From Mortierella alpina (Eukaryota > Mortierellomycota > Mortierellomycetes > Mortierellales > Mortierellaceae), in contig JANATF010000011.1 in the NCBI GenBank assembly GCA_029449245.1, positions 1,488,001 to 1,552,000 of the forward strand: DNA of 64,000 bases. Reading direction: 5' to 3'. Positions 44,794-57,020 of this stretch are shown one piece after another. A program made the position numbers and the translations under genes. The first letter of the stretch is position 1, and the number at the start of each line of letters is the position of its first letter. The notes below the pieces were generated by a model that saw only the letters and a list, made by a program, of their open reading frames with translations, was not told the origin of the DNA and did no database searches.

Positions 44794-46296
44794 ATGACCC
44801 CCGCCAAGATCCCCGCCGGCGCAATCACATCAGGAACGCGGGTGTTCTCCACCGCTTCCCGCCGTCCATCCTCTATCGGATTCGGTTTGACCACTCGGCT
44901 CGAAAAGGCCGCATCGTGGTTTGGATCGCGACAGCCTCCTCCACAACAAGCGCAGTCTCTGCCAGCTACACAACCTGCACAGCATATGGCGGCAGCTCTC
45001 TTCAGTACCTCGGGCATTAACAACCGCTCCTCCAAAGAAGAAGAGGATCTCTACCAGGTAAAGGACCCTGTTCACTCATTTCACTTGTGAGTTCTCATGC
45101 AATAGCTTGTATGTTGACGTTTTCTGACCCGTTTCATTGATTGCTAAACATCCCAGGCTCTCACCGTGTCATTCAGGACCCGTCTTGCAGAACAGATTCA
45201 TAAAACCGAGGATGGCTACAAAGCCGTCATTGAACACTGGACGGCTCACACTCAAAAGGATGCCTTGACTCGGCAACGGACCCGTGCTCGTAAGGAGCGA
45301 ATTGCCGCCGCTGTCAAGCACAAGGACATTGTGTGGATCGAAAGGGAGCAGGAGCGCTTGGAGATGGAGGCCAACGGCACATCGGACGACCACTTTTATA
45401 TCATCCAAGGATGGATAAAATGTGGCGAGTTGAAGAGAGCCACGTTGGCCTTTGAGAACATGGAGTCTATGGGCGTTCCTCTGACCATCCGAACGCTCGC
45501 CGCCTTGACGAGGGCTCATGCGCGCTCAGGAAACATGGCCATAGCAGGGGCCATGGTTCAGAAGATGAAAGACTTGAAGTTGCATCCATCCTCCATCTAC
45601 GACATGAGCGCCCTTCTGGAATACTACATCAAGATGACACCCGCCTCGACACCCTCAACAGCAGCACTTACACAGGTCTCGACCTCAGCACATGCATCAG
45701 AGTCAAGGAAGACCGATCCGAGCCATGAGCAGGTGCAGGAGATCTGGAAGGCTATTGAACCACAGCTTCAGCTCAGCACGTCTGCCGCGACCAACAACAA
45801 TGTGTCGTTTGCCTACAGGACGTATCTCGTCTACCTTGTCAACAGAGCATATGACCTCGAGAGTGCTGTCGAGCTGATAGAAAGGATGACGGCCAAGAAT
45901 CTATCTCCAGAACTGGAACGTTACCAAAAGTCTGCACTCTCCATCATCAAGCGGCTCTCCAAGCATGGTTATTTCACGGAACTCAAAAAGCTTATGGACC
46001 AGCGAGACGCTGTACTGGCAAAGTCTCTTCCGCAGACCACATGGAGTGATCTTTTAGAGACAAGCATGGCCAAGGGCGAGAACCAAACCGCCCGATGGCT
46101 CTACAATGACATGATTCGGTGTGGTATCCAACCAAGCGTCAAGAGCAAGAAATTGTATTCGGATCTGCAACTGCGAGGAGGTACATCAGACCGCGGAGGT
46201 CCTACAGTGGCAGGGGCAGGATCAGGAACGAAAGCCGAAGAAGCAGATATTCTAAGCATTCTTTTCAGTCGACACACCAAGCCGGCACTCTCTTGA
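44794..46296 (+). CDS. Mitochondrial-type pentatricopeptide repeat (PPR) protein
   Basis: Two exons, 44794-45057 and 45157-46296; 467 residues. The first 85 residues are rich in Arg, Ser, Thr and Ala with few acids (SGTRVFSTASRRPSS, AAALFSTSGINNR), as in a mitochondrial presequence. From about residue 155 several 35-residue helical hairpins are visible: FYIIQGWIKCGELKRATLAF, LAALTRAHARSGNMAIAGAM, TYLVYLVNRAYDLESAVEL and WSDLLETSMAKGENQTARWL. These are PPR-like, a fold that binds organellar RNA for processing, stability or translation. The specific target cannot be inferred. The ATG at 44794 has an ACC context. Convergent with the Not3/5 gene with only 118 nt between stop codons. Confidence 0.78.
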
Positions 46297-46414
46297 AATA
46301 GATGTCGAAGCATCGCCAAAACCTAGACAGCAAACCACCCTCACTTGCTACAATTGTATATAAATCTTCCTTTTCATTAATGTCATGACAGAACTTGTTT
46401 CTTTCTGTTTTTTT

Positions 46415-49327
46415 TTACACGAGCTCAGAGTCCTCCAGGAACTTGTACTCGAATCTAAAGTCGGTCTTCTTGCGCTGGCACCATGCGCCTTCGTAATCAA
46501 AGTAGATATACGTGCCCTGCTCATAGTCATCCGTGATCGCCTTGGGCTCCTCATGCCGCTGGAACCAAGTCAGGTACTTTTTGTGGAACCGCCATGATTG
46601 TTTCTTTAGCTCTCTTGCAGCCAGATATCTACCAGAGTTCAGGGAGAAAAGTCAACGAAATGGTTAAAAAAATCTCCCCTGAATTTCACATGATCCCGAA
46701 AGAGTGAGTGGAGCCTTTGGTAGATATGGCCTTACTGTTGATAGGTTCCTTGCTGGTAGTAAAAGACAAAGAACAAGGTGTCGATGTCAAACTTCTCAAA
46801 TATGGCTGCATTCTCAAAGAGTCCTGAGGGTGGAGACTGGGGGTAATAAGACGGTGTTGCAAAAGGGTTCTTTGGTGTGTAATACTTCGGTCTACAAGAA
46901 GTCAAAAATGACCAACCAAGAAGTTTGTTAGTGAGAGGAGCAACCAGCAGAAATGCATCAATCACAAGAAGAAAAAGCCCACATCGATCGACGTTACCTC
47001 TCTGTATCAGTCGACTCTGGAATGAACTGATAACTCGCCTCCAGCATCTGATGAACAAAGAATCCAACTTCCTTGGCCATGGCACGATCCTTTGACGTTT
47101 CAAAGCTATGGGCGAGGTCGGCGAGTGCTGCAGGGAGACGAATGGCTGGCTCTGCTGCTGCAGGTGTTTGAGATTGTGTCGTAGGTGAAGAGGCTTCTTC
47201 TTTCTGCTGAACATTCTCCTCTGCTGCTTGCAATGGCGGCTGCGTACTACTTGGCTGTGCAGCGACGGGTTCTGAAACTGTGCTAGAGTGTTCCTCTGCA
47301 GGAACTGTTGGCGCGATGACTGTTGTTGTCGCTGTTTCTGCTACCTGCAAGGGCTGCGGTGATTTCTGTGCTGGTTCGGGTGCTGGCGAAGGCTCGGCCA
47401 CTACGACGGCGGCTGGTGTAGCTTGTGGTGACTGCACCACTGCATGGGTTGTTGCACTGGTAAGGCTGGGTGACTCTTTGATGACTGTTGCTGCTGAGAC
47501 GCTAGGAGAGGCAGATGGTGGTGCCATGCGCGGTGACTCTGCGGGCAGGTTGGCTGCAACAGCAGTGGCGTATTGAATAACGGGCGACTCCACTGATCCT
47601 GCTCGAGGTAGGGTTGATTGTCGACTTGGAGGAACGCTCAAAGGTGTTGATTTTGCAATGGCGGGACTTGCTGTGGGAACTGGTTTCGTCTCCTTGGGTT
47701 CAGACATGGACAGTTCTAGAAATAAAGTGTGCGCATGGTGTGAGATTAGATCAAAACCGACTCGGAAGCAGGAGCAGTGCCACCGTTTTCGTCCTTCACG
47801 ATCGCCTGCATACTTTTAGTGGGTATTGGCCTGGCAGCGGCTCTCGTGGGCGAGGGTTCTGGTTCTGACTCCTTTGCTGGTTTCCTCGGTGTCGAGTCGA
47901 GAGTGTCATCCTTTTGACTAGAGTCATCCTGGTCCTGGGCGCTGAGGTGGTCTTCTGTTCCAACTGCAAAATAGTCCTCTTCTTCCTCAAGGTTCAGATC
48001 TGTGTAAATTTCCTCGTCCTCAGCAAAATCAGGATCCTAAAAGTCGCATGTTCAAGTCTTGGATTAGCAATCGGGCTCTGCGGAGATGAGCTGCGCTCTC
48101 GTTCATGAACTTCGGGTGTTAGCGCTGCAGTGCTTACCAGATTCTCATCCACGTAGTAGTTCACATCTTCTTGGATCCCAACAACCTGGCATTGTTGAAG
48201 AGAATTAACTGGTCAGTGATCCATGTAGTGTCTGTAACGGGTCGTGCTGATGAGCTGCAAAACGGTAGACGTCCAACGTACCTTGTCAGTTTCGATTTGC
48301 CCGTTCTCCAATAGTCTCAGGATTAGCTCCAGACGTCCTTGGTGCCACTTGTGTCTTTCGATCTTGTCCTCGAGTTCAGATATCCTCTCCTTGACTGGGT
48401 TGTTCTTTCCCTTCTTTGCGCTTGCCTGCAGCGTCTCAACCTCGGCCTCCAGGGCCTCCATCTGGATAGTCAGGGCCTCAACCCGATCCGTGACCCAGGA
48501 ACAGGTTTCTGCCTTTTCCTTCTCCTTGGGATCCATACGTCCCGACATGATTAAGCCCTCTCTTGAATATGCCTTGGTTTTCATCTCCTTCTCGATCGCC
48601 TTGAACTTTTCCATTTGCTATTTGAGGTTCACCCAAGGCGTTAAACTTCCGAGAGAAAAGCGAGCTGCATTTGATTGCCCTTTGAATCGATCTCTGGAAT
48701 TTCGAGTTTCGTTTCGTCGTTGCTGATTACCTGTTCAATAAGCTTCCGATTGTCCATGAGCGCCCTCTTGTCCTTGATGTCACTCGAAGAAATCCACGTC
48801 TTGATCTGATCGCGAAGCCTTTGAAGCTTCTTGATCTCCTTCTTGAGATCGGACTCGTACTTTTCCTTTTGGTTTACATTGGTCGACGTTTCAATCTTTT
48901 CCAGAGTTTCCTCAAAGGTTTCAACACCTTCGGCGACTTTTTTGAGGACCTTGTCAATCTCGGCTGATGCATGCGTCAAAGGCGTTCAGGTTCGGAAAGA
49001 AAGAAAGCAGCAGCGCAAAGAAAGGAGAAGAGACGCCATACAGCAAAACAGACGCGAGAAGGGCAGACGAGGTCATTGTAGGTAGACACGGTGAGAAGAG
49101 GAAAGAAAAAAAAAGAGGCGGGAAAAGAAAAGACCAGTTTAGAAAAGAGTGATCGAGTATTGTTGAAGCTGGAGAAATGCGAGTGGGATGCATGAAAAAG
49201 GCAGGAAGCCGAGTTCATTCAGGCGTCCATTCACAGAGCATCAGAATGAGAGGTCCAGAGCACGGCAGCTGCAGCAGAGGCATGAACGACACCAGTGTCA
49301 TTTACTTTGAAGTTTCCGTGAGGCCAT
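46415..49327 (-). CDS. CCR4-NOT complex subunit Not3/Not5
   Basis: Eight exons in coding order: 49306-49327, 48731-48963, 48282-48617, 48138-48185, 47814-48036, 46998-47715, 46736-46891 and 46415-46628; 649 residues. The 22-nt first exon encodes MASRKLQ and completes a Thr with exon 2, giving the family start [17 protein letters not shown]. Residues 1-220 are the N-terminal coiled coil ([33 protein letters not shown]). The middle 300 residues are acidic, then Ser/Pro/Ala/Thr-rich. Residues about 540-649 are the NOT2_3_5 box ([32 protein letters not shown]). The protein scaffolds the deadenylase complex in mRNA decay and translational control. For intron 5 the donor GTATGC at 47813 was chosen; a weaker donor downstream is possible and would change about eleven residues in the disordered middle. 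Confidence 0.93.
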
Positions 49328-49854
49328 GGCTGATGAGTAGATTCGAGAAGGCGCGTTCGAACTTGTTCACTCGGTGTGTAAGGAGTATGGTGGAATGAGT
49401 TGTTGTTGCTGTTGTTGCTGTTGCTGTTGATGACGAGAGAAAGTGTGTGGGCTCTATACACAGCTGAGTCGAGTAGTGACAGTGTCGCGTATGTTGGTGT
49501 GTGTGTGTGGGCGTGAGTGAAGGTGATGGATTGATGCAAACGGATTGGTTGCCCACCTGAATATTTATGGGTGACGTGTTGAGCTGCCGAATAAAGTTGG
49601 TCCCTGACAGGGGCATAAATTCGCTGCACACCACCAGCCAACAGCCAGACGAGCGTCAATCTGTTGCAAGGCAGTATTCGATGCCGGCAGCACATGAGAA
49701 CGCACCAGGGACGACCCAGAAGCGACAAAGTAATCTAGAAGTACGCTTCATATGCTTCCTTGACCTGCAGGCTATCGATTGGCTTCAATCTGCAAGACAC
49801 AACAACATGAAAAGTGACATCTGTTTATTGAAGAGTAAGAGGTAGGTGCTGGGG
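49328..49854. other. Not3/5 promoter and 3' flank of the microprotein gene
   Basis: A 527-nt spacer. Upstream of the Not3/5 ATG lie a TTG-trinucleotide tract (49400-49425) and a TG microsatellite near 49497-49510. No separate gene is supported. Confidence 0.5.
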
Positions 49855-50256
49855 CTATGCAGTGTTTGGTTTGAGATCCCTGTTTTCTGATGTTGCTACG
49901 GCAGCTGGAGATGCCGGTGTTGTGCTCCCGCTGGGCTCCGCTGTTGGGTTCGAGGGGGTCGAGGCTGATGCCGAGGCCACGGCAGCGTCTGCGTGTCGGT
50001 TCATTTCCTCTGCCCTAGTCTGCTGCACCACTTCGTACTGCCATGTGCCTTTGCTTTCTCTGAGTAGAGTAGACGTTGAGGATGAGAAGGGTGAATGTGT
50101 CAGATAGGGTACAAGGACAAGGAGGTCCGGTCTGTGTTCAGACCGCAGCGCCTGCTGCATTTACCTCTGGTACTTCTTGAACATGGGTTCCCAAATGTAA
50201 AAGCCAGACATGATACCGACTCCAGCGGCAATAATGGCAGGGATGTGGCGATTCAT
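49855..50256 (-). CDS. Single-pass membrane microprotein, PIGBOS1-like N-terminus
   Basis: Two exons, 50165-50256 and 49855-50059, phases matching, 98 residues. Residues 5-23 are a Gly/Ala-rich transmembrane segment (IPAIIAAGVGIMSGFYI) followed by WEPMFKKYQRESKG and a Glu/Gln-rich amphipathic stretch. The spacing G-x3-G-[FV]-Y-I-[FW]-x-P-x-F-x2-Y resembles the start of animal PIGBOS1, a small mitochondrial outer-membrane protein. I rely on that short motif only. The last 45 residues are Ser/Ala/Thr/Pro-rich and disordered. No cleavable presequence is visible, so it would be tail-exposed with the N-terminus inserted. That two exons join to one short, well-formed protein with a TM start makes the gene credible. 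Function unknown. Confidence 0.65.
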
Positions 50257-50370
50257 TGTGGATGGTCCAGTGTTGTCGTTGATGGTTGAATGCAGCTGTG
50301 GAATGCAGGGACGAGCACGCATGCGTGCCGGCTGATCCGATCTTTACACAGGGCGCAGGAATCAACAAAG

Positions 50371-50394
50371 CCACCGATCCACCGATCCACCGAT
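50371..50394 (+). repeat. Three CCACCGAT tandem units
   Basis: Three perfect 8-nt units followed by a partial CCAC, about 115-140 nt upstream of the microprotein ATG. Confidence 0.85.
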
Positions 50395-50630
50395 CCACGC
50401 CCGATTGTCTCTGCAACCAAGATATGCTAGCGTTTATACATGTAGTTCTGCGCGATCCCCTCTCCCGGTTTGTCCTCGCTTGTGTTCGCAAGCCCTTCCA
50501 CGTACCATCCTTCATTATGCGACGATGACTCCTGTGACTCCTTTGGCGCACCTCTTGAAGAGTCGAGTCGAAAATGAGTAATTGAGACAGGAAAGGTGCT
50601 CATATCTATGGGATAGATAAGTCCTAGGTT

Positions 50631-50645
50631 GGGGGGGGGGGGGGG
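50631..50645 (+). repeat. G15 homopolymer
   Basis: Fifteen consecutive G, the longest G tract in the window, in intergenic DNA. Sequencing length errors are possible at such a run. Confidence 0.8.
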
Positions 50646-51634
50646 ATGCATGGGCGCAGAAGTATTACTGTCGGGTGGTGATCAGGCACAAAGGAGGAAG
50701 GAAAGAGCAAAGGCGGCGAGTGATGCTGGACCGATTGCTTGCCTCTTTTGGAGGGTCGATTGAGGAAGGACATAAAGTCAAGACGCGGGTAGACTATCCG
50801 CTCTCGTGTTCCCAAGGACTGGTCAAAGAGTCCCACAGGGCCATGTAACAGTAACATGCCCCGTCATTCTTTGTGCTCCATTCGATGCGCGACGCAATTG
50901 TTTGTGCTCTGGCTGGCCGCAAGCTAGAACGAATCCACATTTGGAAGACATGAGCTCAAAATCTACAACAACCGCGCCTCTTGGACAAATGCGCGAAAAA
51001 AAAAGGTTGGATTTGCGTCTTGGCACAGTGTGCTGCCTCACCCCTCCTGCACCGCTACTGCGGGTGCGCTAACTGCTGTACTGCGGAAATGCCTTTGCAT
51101 CTTCGCGTAGCAAGGTCGTCGAGCCGACAAGACCAGGATGCGGTATCCATCCAGCACATGGATGCTTCGCACTGCTGATGAATGCGAGATGGTGTCGTGT
51201 GGAGTGGTGGATTTGCCTCAATTCTCCAGGGAACTAAGAAGGACTTGCCAAGCCGGGCAAATTAGACTATGTTTATGGTTTTTCTCTTCAAGCCCTCAAG
51301 GTTCAAGAGTACCTAGCCCCTTGTACAAAGAACAACAACCTTGCGAGATCGTCCCCCTACAAGGATATCGTCGAACCGGTTGTCGCCTGCGGAATTGAAC
51401 CCAAAAATAGGCCTCTTGCCTGTTGCATCTGAGGCTCACATCGCCGACTCGAAAACAGACGCCCTCGATAATGTTCTATAAAACGGTAAGCTCGCCTCTC
51501 TCTTGCAGGAGAACCTCTCTTTGTCCGCCCACTCATCCTCGAGACTAATACCGTCTTTGCTGCACTCTCGTCTGTACATATACTACGTCTCCAGCACCAG
51601 TTCACCGCCCCTTGGCAATAACACACAACCGTAC

Positions 51635-54600
51635 ATGGGCGCTTTTTGTGACCAAAACGAGGGCTGGGTGAGTGCACTCACCACGCACTGCTTTTCGGCT
51701 GGATACTCCGACGTTGATGTGCTAGGCGAGACAACAGTTCTTATATCTCACACACTCCACACCTGTCAACAACAAATAGGGTCCCACGAGCCACAACCGG
51801 GCAGACCTGACCCCATGCGTAGAAAACACCATTCTTCTGGGCCTACCTGCCCTGGTTGGCTTCCTTGGCTTTGCCTGCCAGGTGTTCACGATGTGGAGAT
51901 CAGGAAAGCCCCATAACCTTGGGCGCACTAATATTATTTACTGGCCATCACAGCTGCTCATGCTAGCCAGCGCTGTGGCGTTGGTTGCCAGAGCAGCAGT
52001 GTTGAGTAAGGATGGCCATGCTCCGGCCACCCTGTTCGCAACCATCTGTATGATTGCTGCGTGGGTAAGTTGCCTTTGCCTTCATGAACCCTCTCTCGCA
52101 TCCCTGCTCTCGCATATGCTTTTCCATCGCCCTTGGTCGATCACGCACGCAGCCTAACATGGCAGCTTTATCACCCAATCACTCTAGTTGTGTGCACCCG
52201 TTCTCAACTACTTTCAGCACGAACAAGAGGTTCGCTCCAACGATTTCATCTTTGGCATGTATTTCTTCTCGGTGGTAGCATCCGCTATCAACATCCGCAC
52301 GATGACACTGCTCCATCAAACCGATCAGGATCAATTCAAGGCCTTCGTCGCCTTCTTGGCCATCAACCTTCTCGGTTTCACGGTGGAAGCTTGGCCACGC
52401 GGGAGCACTGAGGTCCAGCGCAAGAGTGGAGGCAGTCGCTACAGCAAAGCCAACCTCTTTTCTCGACTCTCTTTCCATTTCATGCAACCCATTGTCAGCG
52501 CGGGATTCAAGACCCCGCTCACAGCCAAGGACATTGTTGGGATGATGCCCGTCCATATCAAGACGCAGTACAGCCACGAACGCCTCAATGCCGTATGGCA
52601 GGCCCATGCAGCCAAGCATCAGGCTCGTGGCACTAAGCCCAGTCTTCTCCTCTCCATTATGAAGGCCTACGGGTGGTCCTGGGTGCCAGTCCTTGGCTAC
52701 CGCATCGCATCCTCGGCTTTGAGCTATGTCTTACCCCAGCTTTTGAATGAACTGCTCGCGTTCATCGGATCGTTCCAGACACCCAACCCCAAACCCCTCG
52801 AAGTCGGAGTAATCCTCGCCTTTGGCATGTTCTTTGCATCGCTCTTGTGTTCGTTCTGCATGGCACAGGCTTTCCAGGCTGCCCTGAACCTCGGTATAGA
52901 GGCAAGGACAGCACTCATTGCTATGATCTACCGCAAATCGCTCAAGCTTTCGAGTGCAGCCAAGCAAAAGTCCACGGCCGGAGAGATCAACAACCATATG
53001 AGTGTCGACAGTGAGCGCTGGAGCGAGGCACTTGCGTTCATGCCCATGTTCATCTCGATCCCCATCGAGCTGATCATCGCTATTTGGATGCTGTACCAGC
53101 AGATCTCCTGGTCTGTGTTTGTTGGTCTCGGCACCATTATCATTCTGACGCCTGTGCAAGGCATCGTCGCCAAGTTCTTTATGAAGGTAAATACGCGCTT
53201 GGAGTCCAAGTCAGAGCATAAAGGCCCTCCCTGATTCATTTTCTAATGCTAACTGATCAACCGTCCCACTTTCGCGCACAGGCCAAGGCTCAAAAACTGG
53301 AGGCTATGGATGGACGCATCCGCATCATGAACGAGATTCTCTCTGGAATGAAGATTGTCAAATTGTACGGATGGGAAGACTCCTTCAAGGACCGCGTCAA
53401 CGTTTACCGCCGTCGAGAGGTAGCCACGCTCCGCAGGATCGGTGTCATCTTCTCCTTCCTGTCCATTATGTTCTCGTCTGTCCCACTACTAGTCGCCCTC
53501 GTCTCTTTTGCCGTGTACGCAACCGTCGGCGGTCCCAACTTTGGACCAGGAGAAATCAATGCCCAGCGCGTCTTTGTCTCAATCTCACTCTTCGGCATGC
53601 TCAACCGCCCCATTGGAATGCTGTCACATATCATTGCTGAGGCCATTGGTCTGTTGGTCGCGACTCGACGCATTCAAAAGTTTCTTCTGGCTGAGGAGAT
53701 TGCAGAGTCGACCACTGAGTCCATCAAGACCCTTCCTGAGGATCCCACCATACCCATCATCGAGATCACCAACGGCACATTCGCATGGGAAACCGAAGGC
53801 CCTGAGGTCGAAACAGAAAAGGAGAAGCGTCGACGTGAAAAGCTGGAGGCCAGGAAGTACAAGCAGCTGGTGAAGGAAGCGCGCAAGGCCGGCAAGCCCA
53901 TCCCCGAGAAGGATGTTTCTGTTGAAAAAGACTATGGCCCCACCCTGACAGACATCAACTTGGCAATCGCTCGAGGCTCGTTGGCGGCAGTGGTTGGACG
54001 CGTAGGACAGGGCAAGACATCTTTACTGAGTGCCATCATCGGAGACATGTACAGGCGAGAGGGGCACGTTCGTGTTTATGGAAACATGGCCTATGTCGCT
54101 CAACAGGCCTGGATCGTCAATGCTACTCTGAAGGACAACATTGTTTTTGGCAACGTCTTTGACCAGGCCAAGTATGATCACATCATCATGGCCTGCGGAC
54201 TCTTGCCAGACATTGCAATGCTGCCTGCAGGGTAAGTCCTTATTTCCCTTGTGGATCGTGAATTGGGGCTCGTGGATTATATTGTGAATGAGGCAGGATA
54301 CTGATCCTTATCTCTATGTGCTTTGCAAATTACAGGGACCAAACTGAAATTGGAGAACGTGGAATCAACTTGTCTGGTGGCCAGAAGCAACGCGTCTCGC
54401 TCGCCAGGGCTGCATATGAAGATGCTGATGTCTACCTGTTTGATGATCCATTGAGCGCGGTAGATGCTCACGTCGACCAGCATTTGTGGCAAAATCTCAT
54501 TGGGCCCAGCGGCTTGCTCAAGAGCAAGACACGCATTTTGGTTACTCACGCTATTCACCATCTGGAGCAGGCAGATCAAATCGTCGTCATTCGCGACGGC

Positions 54601-56858
54601 AAGATCAGTGAGACTGGAAAATACAACGCTTTGATGGCCAACAAGGATGCCTTCTATCAACTGATCACGGACTACTCGGTCAACCAGGGCAATCAGCACC
54701 ACACCGACGAAAAGAACGAAGCGATCTCAGACAGTGAAGACGAGGATGAAACGACCCAGGATGGAGGTGAAAAGATGTCGGATGCCATCGTGAAGAAGGA
54801 CGATAAGGCCGAGCTGATTGCAGAAGAAAAGGTGGTGATCGGAAGTGTTTCCTGGAATGTTTACAAGATCTACGCCAAGGCTGCCTCGTACAAATGGTCC
54901 ATCGCAGTCGTCATCCTGTTTGTCACCGCTCAAGCTGTCCAAATAGGAACCAATCTCTGGCTAAAGCACTGGGCCACTGTCGCAGGAACGGGCGAGGACG
55001 TTGGGATGTTCCTTGGAGTCTATGGTGCCCTTATCTTCGTTTTTATGCTTCTGAACGTCGGCTCCAGCTATGTAAGTTGCATCCTTGCTCATGATGCTCA
55101 TGCTATGTCTCCTTCCGCTCGTTCTAATGAAATCTTCTTTACTCCCCATAAAGGTTGCCATGGTTCTCGCGGCCATCAGAGCCTCTACTCGCCTTCATGA
55201 CCGTCTTCTGACCACTATGATGCGTCTCCCAATGTCATTCTTCGATACAACCCCTCTCGGACGCATTGGTTCGTATAGAATTTGGGCATGAGTCGCGCAT
55301 TAGGTAGTGCTCGTTGATCCGTGTTTGCTGACATTCTGTCTTTCATTTTTATTCTCTAGTGAACCGTTTCTCAAGCGATTTCTTTGGCATAGACGAGTTG
55401 ACTCCGTGGAACTTCATCAACGTTCTCGTTTGCGGCTCGTCCGTTCTCGGCACAGTCGTTGTTATTGCCACAACCACGCCCATCTTCCTGGCCATTGTCC
55501 CACCTCTTGTTGTGATCTACCTCCTCGTGCAAGCATACTACATCCGCTCGTCCCGTGCCCTGAAACGCATCGACAGTGTCTCCAAGTCACCCATCTACCA
55601 GCACTTTAGCGAGACCCTGACCGGCGTGTCCACCATCCGCGCCCTCGGTGCCAGTGACCGCTTCATTGCTGACAACGCTGCCAAGGCTGATATAGCCGCA
55701 AATGCCATGTTCTCGTGGGTCGTCTCCAATCGCTGGCTCCAGATTCGCCTTGAGACCTTGGGCGCCTTTATTGTTCTGGCAGCAGCTCTCTTCGCTGTGC
55801 TTGGTCGCGAGACCTTGAGCTCTGGTAATGTCGGTCTTGCTCTCTCCTATGCTCTCAGTGTGACCCTCGACATCACTTGGCTGGTCCGTAGTTACTGTGA
55901 TCTTCAGAACCAGCTGGTGGCTGTTGAACGTGTGGATGAGTACGCCAGCAAGAACCCCGAGGCCCCCGCAGAGACTGATGCTCAATTGCCTGAGAACTGG
56001 CCCCAAGCTGGTCGTGTCGAGTTCAGAAACTACTCGACTCGTTATCGTGAGGGACTGGACTTGGTCATCAAGAACATTTCCTTTGACGTGCAGCCAGGTG
56101 AGAAAGTGGGTATCGTTGGAAGGACCGGTGCTGGAAAGTCGTCCTTGACGTTGGCCCTTTTCCGCATTGTGGAGGCTGCCAACAGCCATTGGGCGAGGGC
56201 TAGCCATAATGGCCCCGACCAAGACGCTGACCCCACCAAGGAGGAGCAGATCACGGATCTGGAGAAGATTGATGTGGAGGAGGACGGTGGCTCTATCTGG
56301 ATCGATGGTATCGACATTTCAACTGTGGGGCTATCCTATCTGCGCCAGCATCTGGCTATCATTCCTCAGGACCCCACTCTTTTTGTCGGAACCGTGCGCG
56401 ATAACTTGGATCCGTTCGACGAGCTGGAGGACGCAGATCTTTGGGAGGCTCTGGAACGCGCTCATTTGAAGGAGCACATCTCGTCGCTCGCAGGTGGTTT
56501 GTCATTCAAGGTCACCCAAAACGGCGACAACTTTTCTGTCGGACAGCGATCTCTGATCTGTCTGGCACGCGCTCTGCTTCGAAAGACAAAGATTCTTATC
56601 CTTGATGAGGCCACGGCAGCTGTGGATGTCGAGACGGACGAGTTGATCCAAAAGACGATTCGAAAGGAGTTTGCAGATCGGTCGATTTTGACGATTGCAC
56701 ATCGTATCAAGACTGTGATGGACTCGAACAAGATCTTGGTGCTGGAGCAAGGCCGGGTCGTGGAGTTTGAGGCACCAGCTGTGCTGCTCCAGCGTCCCGA
56801 TTCCTTGTTCTATAGTCTTGCTCAGCAGGCTGGTGAGATCAAGACTGCGGACGCCTAA
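51635..56858 (+). CDS. Full-length ABCC/MRP-type ABC transporter
   Basis: Seven exons: 51635-51667, 51780-52064, 52188-53186, 53282-54231, 54336-55071, 55154-55268 and 55360-56858; 1538 residues. Architecture is TMD0 (residues 1-190, about five membrane segments), L0 linker, TMD1, NBD1, TMD2, NBD2. NBD1 has Walker [10 protein letters not shown] (about 678), signature LSGGQKQR (about 767) and a Walker B ending in Asp (VYLFDDP), the usual degenerate ABCC site. NBD2 has GRTGAGKSS (about 1293), signature FSVGQRS (about 1431) and a canonical ILDEAT. Fungal members (Ycf1, Bpt1, Ybt1) sit in the vacuolar membrane and pump glutathione conjugates, metals or bile-acid-like anions. Substrate here is unknown. 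NBD1 carries a Lys/Glu-rich insertion (about 615-655) and NBD2 an Asp/Glu-rich one. Two GST-like genes lie just downstream. Confidence 0.93.
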
Positions 56859-56945
56859 GTCAGGCGCACCATCCAACCACCATTCAAGCATTTGTAAAAA
56901 AAAAAATGTAGTTTATCCAGCACACATCTTTACCCTAATATCTGT

Positions 56946-56951
56946 AATAAA
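56946..56951 (+). terminator. Putative polyadenylation signal, ABC transporter
   Basis: AATAAA 88 nt after the stop codon, within the 162-nt gap to the convergent GST-like gene. Confidence 0.4.
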
Positions 56952-57020
56952 TCGATGTGGTGTGCAATTGACATCCGCAGCATGTAAACCCTACCATCTC
57001 ACTCTCTCACTCTCCTGAGT

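Larger units (their letters stand above)
50257..51634. promoter_or_regulatory. Divergent spacer between the microprotein and ABC transporter genes
   Basis: A 1.4 kb spacer with no gene supported. It contains an 8-nt tandem repeat (50371-50394), a run of 15 G (50631-50645) and the promoter of the ABC transporter at the right end. Confidence 0.5.

Noticed and set aside
49857-50107. Plus-strand 81-codon frame opposite the microprotein
   Set aside because: Antisense shadow of the low-complexity Ser/Ala/Pro tail.
51381-51405. Minus-strand GGTTCAATTCC resembling a tRNA T-arm
   Set aside because: The T-stem does not pair beyond two bases and no A box or acceptor stem is found at the right distance.
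55587-56222. 211-codon antisense frame inside the ABC transporter
   Set aside because: Lies fully opposite the conserved NBD2 region and results from C-ended codon bias of the sense gene.
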